DNA from: Dryocosmus kuriphilus
Lineage: Eukaryota; Arthropoda; Insecta; Hymenoptera; Cynipidae
Assembly: GCA_038277395.1 (NCBI GenBank)
Contig: CM076194.1
Location: 183,211,227 to 183,275,226, forward strand
DNA: 64,000 nt
Direction of reading: 5' to 3'
The notes below the pieces were generated by a model. That model worked only from the letters and a program-made list of their open reading frames with translations, was not told where the DNA came from and made no database searches. Below are positions 38,901 to 53,000 of this stretch, piece after piece; the stretch's first letter is position 1; each line of letters begins with the position of its first letter. Both the position numbers and the translations under genes were made by a program.

Positions 38901-41900
38901 TCTGCGTTGTTGTCGTCGTTGTCGTCGTGTCGTTGTTGTCGTCGTAGAGTCTGTGGACACGATAACTTTCGAAGGACTAATCGGATTGGATTGCGCTTTG
39001 GCACACTTCTTTAAAGTGTAAAAAGTAAGGACGAGTTCGTTAACCGGCCACTTTTGACCAACGGTTATGGTTTTATCGATCAAAAACTGTTTTCACAAAA
39101 TCAAAAAATCCATTTTCCGGCTAAACTATGAGAGATACAAAAAAAATGTAAGAAAGTAAAATTGTTCAGCTCAAAGAGTTCTACAAACTTGCTCTCTATC
39201 ATTTTTTTTAATCAGACGCGTAGTTTTTGAGTTATTCGTGAAATATGTTAATTCGTATAAAAAAATCTACTTTTTCGCAAAAGTATGCGAGATACGTGAA
39301 AATATCAAGAAGCAGAATTATTCACCTTCCAAGGACCTACAAATTCCCTTGGAACCATTTTTTGATACAACCCATACTTTCTTCATTAAACGTATAAAAC
39401 CGTTCTTTTCATCAAAAAATACATTACTATACAGTCAATAAAAAGTTATTAAAAGTTATTGAAAAATCTGCCCGCTACTCAGGCGCGTTCTCATCACCTG
39501 TCTCGCGCTCACCAATCAATGAATTTATATCTAAAACGTAAATTTCTTCATTTTTTACACAGTTTGGCTGAAAAATGCAATTTTTTTATTATTACATTCT
39601 CATCTCAATGAGAAGGTATTAGTTTTATGTGAAAACTGACTTTCGCGGATTTCATGAAATCTCCACGTTTCATGACCCCTGAACCCGAAAAAAAAGGTTT
39701 TACGTTGGTGTCTGTCTGTCGTTGTTGTCGTCGTTGTCGTCGTTGTCGTCGTTGTTGTCGTCGTAGTCTGTGGACACGATAACTTTCGAAGGACTAATCG
39801 GATTGGATTGCGCTTTGGCACACTTCTTTAAAGTGTAAAAAGTAAGGACGAGTTCGTTAACCGGCCACTTTTGACCAACGGTTATGGTTTTTATCGATCA
39901 AAAACTGTTTTCACAAAATCAAAAAATCCATTTTCCGCTAAACTATGAGAGATACAAAAAAAATGTAAGAAAGTAAAATTGTTCAGCTCAAGAGTTCTAC
40001 AAACTTGCTCTCTATCATTTTTTTGATCAGACGCGTAGTTTTTGAGTTATTCGTGAAATATGTTAATTCGTATAAAAAAATCTACTTTTTCGCAAAAGTA
40101 TGCGAGATACGTGAAAATATCAAGAAGCAGAATTATTCACCTTCCAAGGACCTACAAATTCCCTTGGAACCATTTTTTGATACAACCCATACTTTCTTCA
40201 TTAAACGTATAAAACCGTTCTTTTCATCAAAAAATACATTACTATACAGTCAATAAAAAGTTATTAAAAGTTATTGAAAAATCTGCCCGCTACTCAGGCG
40301 CGTTCTCATCACCTGTCTCGCGCTCACCAATCAATGAATTTATATCTAAAACGTAAATTTCTTCATTTTTTACACAGTTTGGCTGAAAAATGCATTTTTT
40401 TTATTATTACATTCTCATCTCAATGAGAAGGTATTAGTTTTATGTGAAAACTGACTTTCGCGGATTTCATGAAATCTCCACGTTTCATGACCCCCTGAAC
40501 CCGAAAAAAAAGGTTTTTACGTTGGTGTCTGTCTGTCGTTGTTGTCGTCGTTGTCGTCGTTGTGTCGTGTTGTCGTCGTAGCCTGTGGACACGATAACTT
40601 TCGAAGGACTAATCGGATTGGATTGCGCTTTGGCACACTTCTTTAAAGTGTAAAAAGTAAGGACGAGTTCGTTAACCGGCCACTTTTGACCAACGGTTAT
40701 GGTTTTATCGATCAAAAACTGTTTTCACAAAATCAAAAAATCCATTTTCCGGCTAAACTATGAGAGATACAAAAAAAATGTAAGAAAGTAAAATTGTTCA
40801 GCTCAAAGAGGTCTACAAACTTGCTCTCTATCATTTTTTTGATCAGACGCGTAGTTTTTGAGTTATTCGTGAAATATGTTAATTCGTATAAAAAAATCTA
40901 CTTTTTCGCAAAAGTATGCGAGATACGTGAAAATATCAAGAAGCAGAATTATTCACCTTCCAAGGACCTACAAATTCCCTTGGAACCATTTTTTGATACA
41001 ACCCATACTTTCTTCATTAAACGTATAAAACCGTTCTTTTCATCAAAAAATACATTACTATACAGTCAATAAAAAGTTATTAAAAGTTATTGAAAAATCT
41101 GCCCGCTACTCAGGCGCATTCTCATCACCTGTCTCGCGCTCACCAATCAATGAATTTATATCTAAAACGTAAATTTCTTCATTTTTTACACAGTTTGGCT
41201 GAAAAATGCAATTTTTTTATTATTACATTCTCATCTCAATGAGAAGGTATTAGTTTTATGTGAAAACTGACTTTCGCGGATTTCATGAAATCTCCACGTT
41301 TCATGACCCCCTGAACCCGAAAAAAAAGGTTTTACGTTGGTGTCTGTCTGTCGTTGTTGTCGTCGTTGTCGTCGTTGTCGTCGTTGTTGTCGTCGTAGTC
41401 TGTGGACACGATAACTTTCGAAGGACTAATCGGATTGGATTGCGCTTTGGCTCACTTCTTTAAAGTGTAAAAAGTAAGGGACGAGTTCGTTAACCGGCCA
41501 CTTTTGACCAACGGTTATGGTTTTATCGATCAAAAACTGTTTTCACAAAATCAAAAAATCCATTTTCCATTTTCCGGCTAAACTATGAGAGATACAAAAA
41601 AAATGTAAGAAAGTAAAATTGTTCAGCTCAAAGAGTTCTACAAACTTGCTCTCTATCATTTTTTTGATCAGACGCGTAGTTTTTGAGTTATTCGTGAAAT
41701 ATGTTAATTCGTATAAAAAAAATCTACTTTTTCGCAAAAGTATGCGAGATACGTGAAAATATCAAGAAGCAGAATTATTCACCTTCCAAGGACCTACAAA
41801 TTCCCTTGGAACCATTTTTTGATACAACCCATACTTTCTTCATTAAACGTATAAAACCGTTCTTTTCATCAAAAAATACATTACTATACAGTCAATAAAA

Positions 41901-44900
41901 AGTTATTAAAAGTTATTGAAAAATCTGCCCGCTACTCAGGCGCATTCTCATCACCTGTCTCGCGCTCACCAATCAATGAATTTATATCTAAAACGTAAAT
42001 TTCTTCATTTTTTACACAGTTTGGCTGAAAAATGCAATTTTTTTTATTATTACATTCTCATCTCAATGAGAAGGTATTAGTTTTATGTGAAAACTGACTT
42101 TCGCGGATTTCATGAAATCTCCACGTTTTCATGACCCCCTGAACCCGAAAAAAAAGGTTTTACGTTGGTGTCTGTCTGTCTGTCGTTGTTGTCGTCGTTG
42201 TCGTCGTCGTGTCGTTGTTGTCGTCGTAGTCTGTGGACACGATAACTTTCGAAGGACTAATCGGATTGGATTGCGCTTTGGCACACTTCTTTAAAGTGTA
42301 AAAAGTAAGGACGAGTTCGTTAACCGGCCACTTTTGACCAACGGTTATGGTTTTATCGATCAAAAACGGTTTTCACAAAATCAAAAAATCCATTTTCCGG
42401 CTAAAACTATGAGAGATACAAAAAAAATGTAAGAAAGTAAAATTGTTCAGCTCAAAGAGAGGTCTACAAACTTGCTCTCTATCATTTTTTTGATCAGACG
42501 CGTAGTTTTTGAGTTATTCGTGAAATATGTTAATTCGTATAAAAAAATCTACTTTTTCGCAAAAGTATGCGAGATACGTGAAAATATCAAGAAGCAGAAT
42601 TATTCACCTTCCAAGGACCTACAAATTCCCTTGGAACCATTTTTTGATACAACCCATACTTTCTTCATTAAACGTATAAAACCGTTCTTTTCATCAAAAA
42701 ATACATTACTATACAGTCAATAAAAAGTTATTAAAAGTTATTGAAAAATCTGCCCGCTACTCAGGCGCATTCTCATCACCTGTCTCGCGCTCACCAATCA
42801 ATGAATTTATATCTAAAACGTAAATTTCTTCATTTTTTACACAGTTTGGCTGAAAAATGCAATTTTTTTATTATTACATTCTCATCTCAATGAGAAGGTA
42901 TTAGTTTTATGTATGTGAAAACTGACTTTCGCGGATTTCATGAAATCTCCACGTTTCATGACCCCCTGAACCCGAAAAAAAAGGTTTTACGTTGGTGTCT
43001 GTCTGTCGTTGTTGTCGTCGTTGTCGTCGTTGTCGTTGTTGTCGTCGTAGCCTGTGGACACGATAACTTTCGAAGGACTAATCGGATTGGATTGCGCTTT
43101 GGCACACTTCTTTAAAGTGTAAAAAGTAAGGACGAGTTCGTTAACCGGCCACTTTTGACCAACGGTTATGGTTTTATCGATCAAAAACTGTTTTTCACAA
43201 AATCAAAAAATCCATTTTCCGGCTAAACTATGAGAGATACAAAAAAATGTAAGAAAGTAAAATTGTTCAGCTCAAAGAGTTCTACAAACTTGCTCTCTAT
43301 CATTTTTTTGATCAGACGCGTAGTTTTTGAGTTATTCGTGAAATATGTTAATTCGTATAAAAAAATCTACTTTTTCGCAAAAGTATGCGAGATACGTGAA
43401 AATATCAAGAAGCAGAATTATTCACCTTCCAAGGACCTACAAATTCCCTTGGAACCATTTTTTGATACAACCCATACTTTCTTCATTAAACGTATAAAAC
43501 CGTTCTTTTCATCAAAAAATACATTACTATACAGTCAATAAAAAGTTATTAAAAGTTATTGAAAAATCTGCCCGCTACTCAGGCGCATTCTCATCACCTG
43601 TCTCGCGCTCACCAATCAATGAATTTATATCTAAAACGTAAATTTCTTCATTTTTTACACAGTTTGGCTGAAAAATGCAATTTTTTTATTATTACATTCT
43701 CATCTCAATGAGAAGGTATTAGTTTTATGTGAAAACTGACTTTCGCGGATTTCATGAAATCTCCACGTTTCATGACCCCCTGAACCCGAAAAAAAAGGTT
43801 TTACGTTGTGTCTGTCTGTCTGTTGTTGTTCGTCGTTGTCGTCGTTGTCGTGTTGTCGTCGTAGTCTGTGGACACGATAACTTTCGAAGGACTAATCGGA
43901 TTGGATTGCGCTTTGGCACACTTCTTTAAAGTGTAAAAAGTAAGGACGAGTTCGTTAACCGGCCACTTTTGACCAACGGTTATGGTTTTTATCGATCAAA
44001 AACGGTTTTCACAAAATCAAAAAATCCATTTTCCGGCTAAACTATGAGAGATACAAAAAAATGTAAGAAAGTAAAATTGTTCAGCTCAAAGAGTTCTACA
44101 AACTTGCTCTCTATCATCATTTTTTTGATCAGACGCGTAGTTTTTGAGTTATTCGTGAAATATGTTAATTCGTATAAAAAAATCTACTTTTTCGCAAAAG
44201 TATGCGAGATACGTGAAAATATCAAGAAGCAGAATTATTCACCTTCCAAGGACCTACAAATTCCCTTGGAACCATTTTTTGATACAACCCATACTTTCTT
44301 CATTAAACGTATAAAACCGTTCTTTTCATCAAAAAATACATTACTATACAGTCAATAAAAAGTTATTAAAAGTTATTGAAAAATCTGCCCGCTACTCAGG
44401 CGCGTTCTCATCACCTGTCTCGCGCTCACCAATCAATGAATTTATATCTAAAACGTAAATTTCTTCATTTTTTACACAGTTTGGCTGAAAAATGCAATTT
44501 TTTTATTATTACATTCTCATCTCAATGAGAAGGTATTAGTTTTATGTGAAAACTGACTTTCGCGGATTTCATGAAATCTCCACGTTTCATGACCCCCTGA
44601 ACCCGAAAAAAAAGGTTTTACGTTGGTGTCTGTCTGTCGTTGTTGTCGTCGTTGTCGTCGTTGTGTCGTTGTTGTCGTCGTAGTCTGTGGACACGATAAC
44701 TTTCGAAGGACTAATCGGATTGGATTGCGCTTTGGCACACTTCTTTAAAGTGTAAAAAGTAAGGACGAGTTCGTTAACCGGCCACTTTTGACCAACGGTT
44801 ATGGTTTTATCGATCAAAAACGGTTTTCACAAAATCAAAAAATCCATTTTCGGCTAAACTATGAGAGATACAAAAAAAATGTAAGAAAGTAAAATTGTTC

Positions 44901-47900
44901 AGCTCAAAGAGTTCTACAAACTTGCTCTCTATCATTTTTTTGATCAGACGCGTAGTTTTTGAGTTATTCGTGAAATATGTTAATTCGTATAAAAAAATCT
45001 ACTTTTTCGCAAAAGTATGCGAGATACGTGAAAATATCAAGAAGCAGAATTATTCACCTTCCAAGGACCTACAAATTCCCTTGGAACCATTTTTTGATAC
45101 AACCCATACTTTCTTCATTAAACGTATAAAACCGTTCTTTTCATCAAAAAATACATTACTATACAGTCAATAAAAAGTTATTAAAAGTTATTGAAAAATC
45201 TGCCCGCTACTCAGGCGCATTCTCATCACCTGTCTCGCGCTCACCAATCAATGAATTTATATCTAAAACGTAAATTTCTTCATTTTTTACACAGTTTGGC
45301 TGAAAAATGCAATTTTTTTATTATTACATTCTCATCTCAATGAGAAGGTATTAGTTTTATGTGAAAACTGACTTTCGCGGATTTCATGAAATCTCCACGT
45401 TTCATGACCCCCTGAACCCGAAAAAAAAGGTTTTACGTTGGTGTCTGTCTGTCGTTGTTGTCGTCGTTGTCGTCGTTGTCGTCGTCGTCGTTGTCGTCGT
45501 AGCCTGTGGACACGATAACTTTCGAAGGACTAATCGGATTGGATTGCGCTTTGGCACACTTCTTTAAAGTGTAAAAAGTAAGGACGAGTTCGTTAACCGG
45601 CCACTTTTGACCAACGGTTATGGTTTTTTATCGATCAAAAACGGTTTTCACAAAATCAAAAAATCCATTTTCCGGCTAAACTATGAGAGATACAAAAAAA
45701 ATGTAAGAAAGTAAAATTGTTCAGCTCAAAGAGTTCTACAAACTTGCTTTCTATCATTTTTTTGATCAGACGCGTAGTTTTTGAGTTATTCGTGAAATAT
45801 GTTAATTCGTATAAAAAAATCTACTACTTTTTTCGCAAAAGTATGCGAGATACGTGAAAATATCAAGAAGCAGAATTATTCACCTTCCAAGGACCTACAA
45901 ATTCCCTTTGGAACCATTTTTTGATACAACCCATACTTACTTTCTTCATTAAACGTATAAAACCGTTCTTTTCATCAAAAAAATACATTACTATACAGTC
46001 AATAAAAAAGTTATTAAAAGTTATTGAAAAATCTGCCCGCTACTCAGGCGCATTCTCATCACCTGTCTCGCGCTCACCAATCAATGAATTTATATCTAAA
46101 ACGTAAATTTCTCTTCATTTTTTACACAGTTTGGCTGAAAAATGCAATTTTTTTATTATTACATTCTCATCTCAATGAGAAGGTATTAGTTTTATGTGAA
46201 AACTGACTTTCGCGGATTTCATGAAATCTCCACGTTTCATGACCCCCTGAACCCGAAAAAAAAGGTTTTACGTTGGTGTCTGTCTGTCTGTTGTCGTTGT
46301 TGTCGTCGTTGTCGTCGTTGTTGTCGTCGTAGCCTGTGGACACGATAACTTTCGAAGGACTAATCGGATTGGATTGCGCTTTGGCACACTTCTTTAAAGT
46401 GTAAAAAGTAAGGACGAGTTCGTTAACCGGCCACTTTTGACCAACGGTTATGGTTTTATCGATCAAAAACGGTTTTCACAAAATCAAAAAATCCATTTTC
46501 CGGCTCTAAACTATGAGAGATACAAAAAAAATGTAAGAAAGTAAAATTGTTCAGCTCAAAGAGTTCTACAAACTTGCTCTCTATCATTTTTTTGATCAGA
46601 CGCGTAGTTTTTGAGTTATTCGTGAAATATGTTAATTCGTATAAAAAAATCTACTTTTTCGCAAAAGTATGCGAGATACGTGAAAATATCAAGAAGCAGA
46701 ATTATTCACCTTCCAAGGACCTACAAATTCCCTTGAAACCATTTTTTGATACAACCCATACTTTCTTCATTAAACGTATAAAACCGTTCTTTTCATCAAA
46801 AAAATACATTACTATACAGTCAATAAAAAGTTATTAAAAGTTATTGAAAAATCTGCCCGCTACTCAGGCGCATTCTCATCACCTGTCTCGCGCTCACCAA
46901 TCAATGAATTTATATCTAAAACGTAAATTTCTTCATTTTTTACACAGTTTGGCTGAAAAATGCAATTTTTTTTATTATTACATTCTCATCTCAATGAGAA
47001 GGTATTAGTTTTTTATGTGAAAACTGACTTTCGCGGATTCATGAAATCTCCACGTTTTCATGACCCCCTGAACCCGAAAAAAAAAAGGTTTTACGTTGGT
47101 GTCTGTCTGTCGTTTGTGTCGTCGTTGTCGTCGTGTCGTCGTTGTCGTCGTTGTTGTCGTCGTAGTCTGTGGACACGATAACTTTCGAAGGACTAATCGG
47201 ATTGGATTGCGCTTTGGCACACTTCTTTAAAGTGTAAAAAGTAAGGACGAGTTCGTTAACCCGGCCACTTTTGACCAACGGTTATGGTTTTTTATCGATC
47301 AAAAACGGTTTTCACAAAATCAAAAAATCCATTTTCCGGCTAAACTATGAGAGATACAAAAAAAAATGTAAGAAAGTAAAATTGTTCAGCTCAAAGAGTT
47401 CTACAAACTTGCTCTCTATCATTTTTTTGATCAGACGCGTAGTTTTTGAGTTATTCGTGAAATATGTTAATTCGTATAAAAAAATCTACTTTTTCGCAAA
47501 AGTATGCGAGATACGTGAAAATATCAAGAAGCAGAATTATTCACCTTCCAAGGACCTACAAATTCCCTTGGAAACCATTTTTTGATACAACCCATACTTT
47601 CTTCATTAAACGTATAAAACCGTTCTTTTCATCAAAAAATACATTACTATACAGTCAGTCAAAAAAGTTATTAAAAGTTATTGAAAAATCTGCCCGCTAC
47701 TCAGGCGCGTTCTCATCACCTGTCTCGCGCTCACCAATCAATGAATTTATATCTAAAACGTAAATTTCTTCATTTTTTTACACAGTTTGGCTGAAAAATG
47801 CAATTTTTTTATTATTACATTCTCATCTCAATGAGAAGGTATTAGTTTTATGTGAAAACTGACTTTCGCGGATTTCATGAAATCTCCACGTTTCATGACC

Positions 47901-48079
47901 CCTGAAACCCGAAAAAAAAGGTTTTACGTTGGTGTCTGTCTGTCGTTGTTGTTCGTTGTCGTTGTCGTGTTGTCGTCGTTGTTGTCGTCGTAGTCTGTGG
48001 ACACGATAACTTTCGAAGGACTAATCGGATTGGATTGCGCTTTGGCGCACTTCTTTAAAGTGTAAAAAGTAAGGACGAG

Positions 48080-48920
48080 TTCGTTAACCGGCCACTTTTG
48101 ACCAACGGTTATGGTTTTATCGATCAAAAACTGTTTTCACAAAATCAAAAAATCCATTTTCCGGCTAAACTATGAGAGATACAAAAAAATGTAAGAAAGT
48201 AAAATTGTTCAGCTCAAAGAGTTCTACAAACTTGCTCTCTATTTTTTTTTGATCAGACGCGTAGTTTTTGAGTTATTCGTGAAATATGTTAATTCGTATA
48301 AAAAAATCTACTTTTTCGCAAAAGTATGCGAGATACGTGAAAATATCAAGAAGCAGAATTATTCACCTTCCAAGGACCTACAAATTCCCTTAAAACCATT
48401 TTTTTGATACAACCCATACTTTCTTCATTTTTTTTTAAACGTATAAAAACCGTTCTTTTCATCAAAAAATACATTACTATACAGTCAATAAAAAGTTATT
48501 AAAAGTTATTGAAAAATCTGCCCGCTACTCAGGCGCATTCTCATCACCTGTCTCGCGCTCACCAATCAATGAATTTATATCTAAAACGTAAATTTTCTTC
48601 ATTTTTTACACAGTTTGGCTGAAAAATGCAATCAATTTATTACATTACTCATCTCAATGAGAAGGTATTAGTTTTATGTGAAAACTGACTTTCGCGGATT
48701 TCATGAAAATCTCCACGTTTCATGACCCCCTGAACCCGTTTTCCAAAAAAAAAGGTTTTAACGTTTGTGTGTCTGTCGTTGTTGTCGTCGTTGTCGTCGT
48801 TGTCGGGTGAAGTCGTCGTAGTACAAAAAAACTGTGGACACGATAACTTTTCGAAGGACTAATCGGATTGGATTGCGCTTTTGGCACACTTTTTTAGGAG
48901 TGTAAAAAGTTAAGGACGAG
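48080..48920 (+). repeat. Last core-type SatA monomer, rich in insertions
   Basis: This unit carries the core marker TTATTAAAAG but has many small insertions. These include extra T runs at about 48241, 48400 and 48430, TTCC inserted before the A run at about 48739, an altered GTC tract that reads GTCGGGTGAAGTCG, ACAAAAAA inserted before CTGTGGACAC at about 48825, and TTTTTTAGGAG near the unit end. It sits directly before the truncated monomer that begins the diverged domain. It is either a decayed edge copy or a poorly polished join. Confidence 0.6.
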
Positions 48921-49325
48921 TTTTTTTTTAACATAAGTGACAGGGAAAACTTTTGACCAAACGGTTATGGTTTTCATCACCTGTCTCGCGCTCACCAAAA
49001 TGAATTTATATCAAAACGTAAATTTCTTCATTTTTTACACAGTTCGGCTGAAAAATGCAATTTTTTTGTTATTACATTCTCATCTCAATGAGAAGGTATT
49101 AGTTTTATGTGAAAACTGACTTTCGCGGATTTCATGAAATCTCCACGTTTCATGACCCCCTGAACCCGAAAAAAGAGGTTTTACGTTGATGTCTGTCTGT
49201 CGTTGTTGTCGTCGTTTGTCGTCGTTGTTGTCGTCGTAGCCTGTGGACACGATAACTTTCGAAGGACTAATCGGATTGGATTGCGCTTTGGCACACTTGT
49301 TTAAAGTGTAAAAGGTAAGGACGAG
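48921..49325 (+). repeat. Half-length SatA monomer with a ~414-bp internal deletion
   Basis: The unit is only 405 bp. Its start is corrupted (ACGAG followed by a T run, then AACATAAGTGACAGGG), continues as TTTTGACCAAACGGTTATGG, and then jumps at about 48971-48976 from unit position about 38 to about 456 (CATCACCTGTCTCGCG). Sub-repeats A and B and most of C are gone. After the junction the sequence is of diverged type: TTCGGCTG, TTTTGTTATTAC, AAAAAAGAGG, GTTGATGTCTG and CTTGTTTAAAG. Both sides of the junction share a TC-rich ATC/CATC context, compatible with microhomology-mediated deletion. Confidence 0.8.
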
Positions 49326-52300
49326 TTCGTTAACCGGCCACTTTTGACTGACGGTTATGGTTTTATCGATCAAAAACTGTTTTCACAAAATCAAAAACCC
49401 ATTTTCCGGCTAAACTATGAGAGATACAAAAAAAACGTAAGGAAGTAAAATTGTTCAGCTCAAAGAGATCTACAAACTTTCTCTCTATCATTTTTTTGAT
49501 CAGATGCGTAGTTTTTGAGTTATTCGTCAAATATGTTAATTCGTATAAAAAAATCTACTTTTTCGCAAAAGTATGCGAGATACCTGAAAATATCAACAAG
49601 CAGAATTATTCACCTTCCAGGGTCCTACAAATTCCCTTGGAACCATTTTTTTTGATACAACCCATACTTTCTTCATTAAACGTATAAAACCGTTCTTTTC
49701 ATCAAAAAATACATTACTATACAGTCAATAAAAGTTATTTAAAGTTATTGAAAAATCTGCCCGCTACACAGGCGCATTCTCAACACCTGTCTCGCGCTCA
49801 CCAATCAATGAATTTATATCTAAAACGTAAATTTCTTCATTTTTTACACAGTTTGGCTGAAAAATGCATTTTTTTTATTATTACATTCTCATCTCAATGA
49901 GAAGGTATTAGTTTTATGTGAAAACTGACTTTCGCGGATTTCATGAAATCTCCACGTTTCATGACCCCCTGAACCCGAAAAAAGAGGTTTTACGTTGGTG
50001 TCTGTCTGTCGTCGTTGTCGTCGTTGTCGTCGTTGTTGTCGTCGTAGCCTGTGGACACGATAACTTTCGAAGGACTAAGCGGATTGGATTGCGCTTTGGC
50101 ACACTTGTTTAAAGTGTAAAAGGTAAGGACGAGTTCGTTAACCGGCCACTTTTGACCGACGGTTATGGTTTTATCGATCAAAAACTGTTTTCACAAAATC
50201 AAAAAATCCATTTTCCGGCTAAACTATGAGAGATAAAAAAAAAATGTAGGAAAGTAAAATTGTTCAACTCAAAGAGATCTACAAACTTGCTAATACCATT
50301 TTTTTTTTATCAGACGCGTAGTTTGTGAGTTATTCGTGAAATATGTTAATTCGTATAAAAAAACCTACTTTTTCGCAAAAGTATGTGAGATACGTGAAAA
50401 TATCAAAAAGCAGAATTATTCACCTTCCAAGGACCTACAAATTCCCCTGGAACCACTTTTTGACACAACCAATACTTTCTTCATTAAACGTATAAAACCG
50501 TTCTTTTCATTAAAAAATACATTACTATACAGTCAATAAAAGTTATTTAAAGTTATTGAAAAATCTGCCCGCTACTCAGGCGCATTCTCATCACCTGTCT
50601 CCCGCCCACCAATCAATGAATTTATATCTAAAACGTAAATTTCTTCATTTTTTACACAGTTTGGCCGAAAAATGCAATTTTTTTGTTATTACATTCTCAT
50701 CTCAATGAGAAGGTATTAGTTTTATGTGAAAACTGACTTTCGCGGATTTCATGAAATCTCCACGTTTCATGACCCCCTGAACCCGAAAAAAAAGGTTTTA
50801 CGTTGGTGTCTGTCTGTCGTTGTTGTCGTCGTTGTCGTCGTTGTCGTCGTTGTCGTCGTTGTTGTCGTCGTAGTCTGTGGACACGATAACTTTCAAAGGA
50901 CTAATTGGATTGGATTGCGCTTTGGCACACATCTTTAAAGTGTAAAAAGTAAGGACGAGTTTGTTAACCGGCCACATTTGACCAACGGTTATGGTTTTAT
51001 CGATCAAAAACGGTTTTCACAAAATCAAAAAATCCATTTTCCGGCTAAACTATGAGAGATACAAAGAAAATGTAAGGAAGTAAAATTGTTCAGTTCAAAG
51101 AGGTCTACAAACTTTCTCTCTATCATTTTTTTTGATCAGACGCGTAGTTTTTTGAGTTATTCGTGAAATATGTTAATTCGTATAAAAAAATCTACTTTTT
51201 CGCAAAAGTATGTGAGATACGTGAAAATATCAAAAAGCAGAATTATTCACCTTCCAAGGACCTACAAATTCCCCTGGAACCATTTTTTGACACAACCAAT
51301 ACTTTCTTCATTAAACGTATAAAACCGTTCTTTTCATCAAAAAATACATTACTATACAGTCAATAAAAGTTATTTAAAGTTATTGAAAAATCTGCCCGCT
51401 ACTCAGGCGCATTCTCATCACCTGTCTCGCGCCCACCAATCAATGAATTTATATCTAAAACGTAAATTTCTTCATTTTTTACACAGTTTGGCTGAAAAAT
51501 GCAATTTTTTTTTGTTATTACATTCTCATCTCAATGAGAAGGTATTAGTTTTATGTGAAAACTGACTTTCGCGGATTTCATGAAATCTCCACGTTTCATG
51601 ACCACCTGAACCCGAAAAAAAAAAAAGGTTTTACGTTGGTGTCTGTCTGTCGTTGTTTCGTCGTTGTCGTTGTTGTCGTCGTAGTCGTCTGTGGACACGA
51701 TAACTTTCGAAGGACTAATCGGATTGGATTGCGCTTTGGCACACTTCTTTAAAGTCTAAGAAGTAAGGACGAGTTCGTTAACCGGCCACATTTGACCAAC
51801 GGTTATGGTTTTATCGATCGATCAAAAACGGTTTTCACAAAATCATAAAATCCATTTTCCGGCTAAACTATGAGAGATACAAAAAAAATGTAGGAAAATA
51901 AAATTGTTGAACTCATAGAGATCTACAAACTTGCTTTCTACCGTTTTTTTTTTTTTGATCAGACGCGTAGTTTGTGAGTTATTCGTGAAATATGTTAATT
52001 CGTATAAAAAAATCTACTTTTTCGCAAAAGTATGCGAGATACGTGAAAATATCAACAAGCAGAATTATTCATCTTCCAAGGACCCACAAATTCTCTTGGA
52101 ACCATTTTTTGATACAACCCACACTTTCTTCATTAAACGTATAAAACCGTTCTTTTCATCAAAAAATACATTACTATACAGTCAATAAAAGTTATTTAAA
52201 GTTATTGAAAAATCTGCTCGCTACTCAGGCGTATTCTCATCACCTGTCTCGCGCTCACCAATCAATGAATTTATATCTAAAACGTAAATTTCTTCATTAA

Positions 52301-53000
52301 TTACACAGTTTGGCTGAAAAATGCAATTTTTTTTATTATTACATTCTCATCTCAATGAGAAGGTATTAGTTTTATGTGAAAACTGACTTTCGCGGATTTC
52401 AAGAAATCTCCACGTTTCATGACCACCTGAACCCGAAAAAAAAGGTTTTACGGTGGTGTCTGTCTGTCGTTGTTGTCGTCGTAGCCTGTGGACACGATAA
52501 CTTTCGAAGGACTAATCGGATTGGATTGCGCTTTGGCACACTTCTTTAAAGTGTAAGAAGTAAGGACGAGTTCGTTAACCGGCCACTTTTGACCAACGGT
52601 TAAGGTTTTATCGATCAAAAACTGTTTTCACAAAATCATAAAATCCATTTTCCGGCTAAACTATGAGAGATACAAAAAAAAATGTAAGAAAATAAAATTG
52701 TTGAGCTCATAGAGATCTACAAACTTGCTTTCCACCATTTTTTTGATCAGACGCGTAGTTTGTGAGTTATTCGTGAAATATTTTAATTCGTATAAAAAAA
52801 TCTACTTTTTCGCAAAAGTATGCGAGATACGTGAAAATATCAACAAGCAGAATTATTCATCTTCCAAGGACCCACAAATTCTCTTGGAACCATTTTTTGA
52901 TACAACCAATACTTTCTTCATTAAACGTATAAAACCGTTCTTTTCATCAAAAAATACATTACTATACAGTCAATAAAAGTTATTTAAAGTTATTGAAAAA

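Larger units (their letters stand above)
1..48920 (+). repeat. Homogenised core domain of SatA
   Basis: About 59 monomers that are nearly identical apart from recurrent two- or three-state positions and many 1-2 nt indels. The recurring markers are: AAACTG or AAACGG near unit position 50; CCGGCTAAAC or CCGTCTAAAC near 85; AAAGAGG, AAAGAGT or AATGAGT near 140; TTTGATC or TTTAATC near 172; GGCGCG or GGCGCA near 448; and GGCTCAC, GGCACAC or GGCGCAC near 786. The marker states occur in many combinations, which indicates mixing by unequal exchange or gene conversion. The core is distinguished from the diverged domain by TTATTAAAAG (core) against TTATTTAAAG after the AATAAA string. Small private events include an inserted AGCGG at about 7398 and an 8-bp tandem duplication at 41561-41576. 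Confidence 0.9.
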
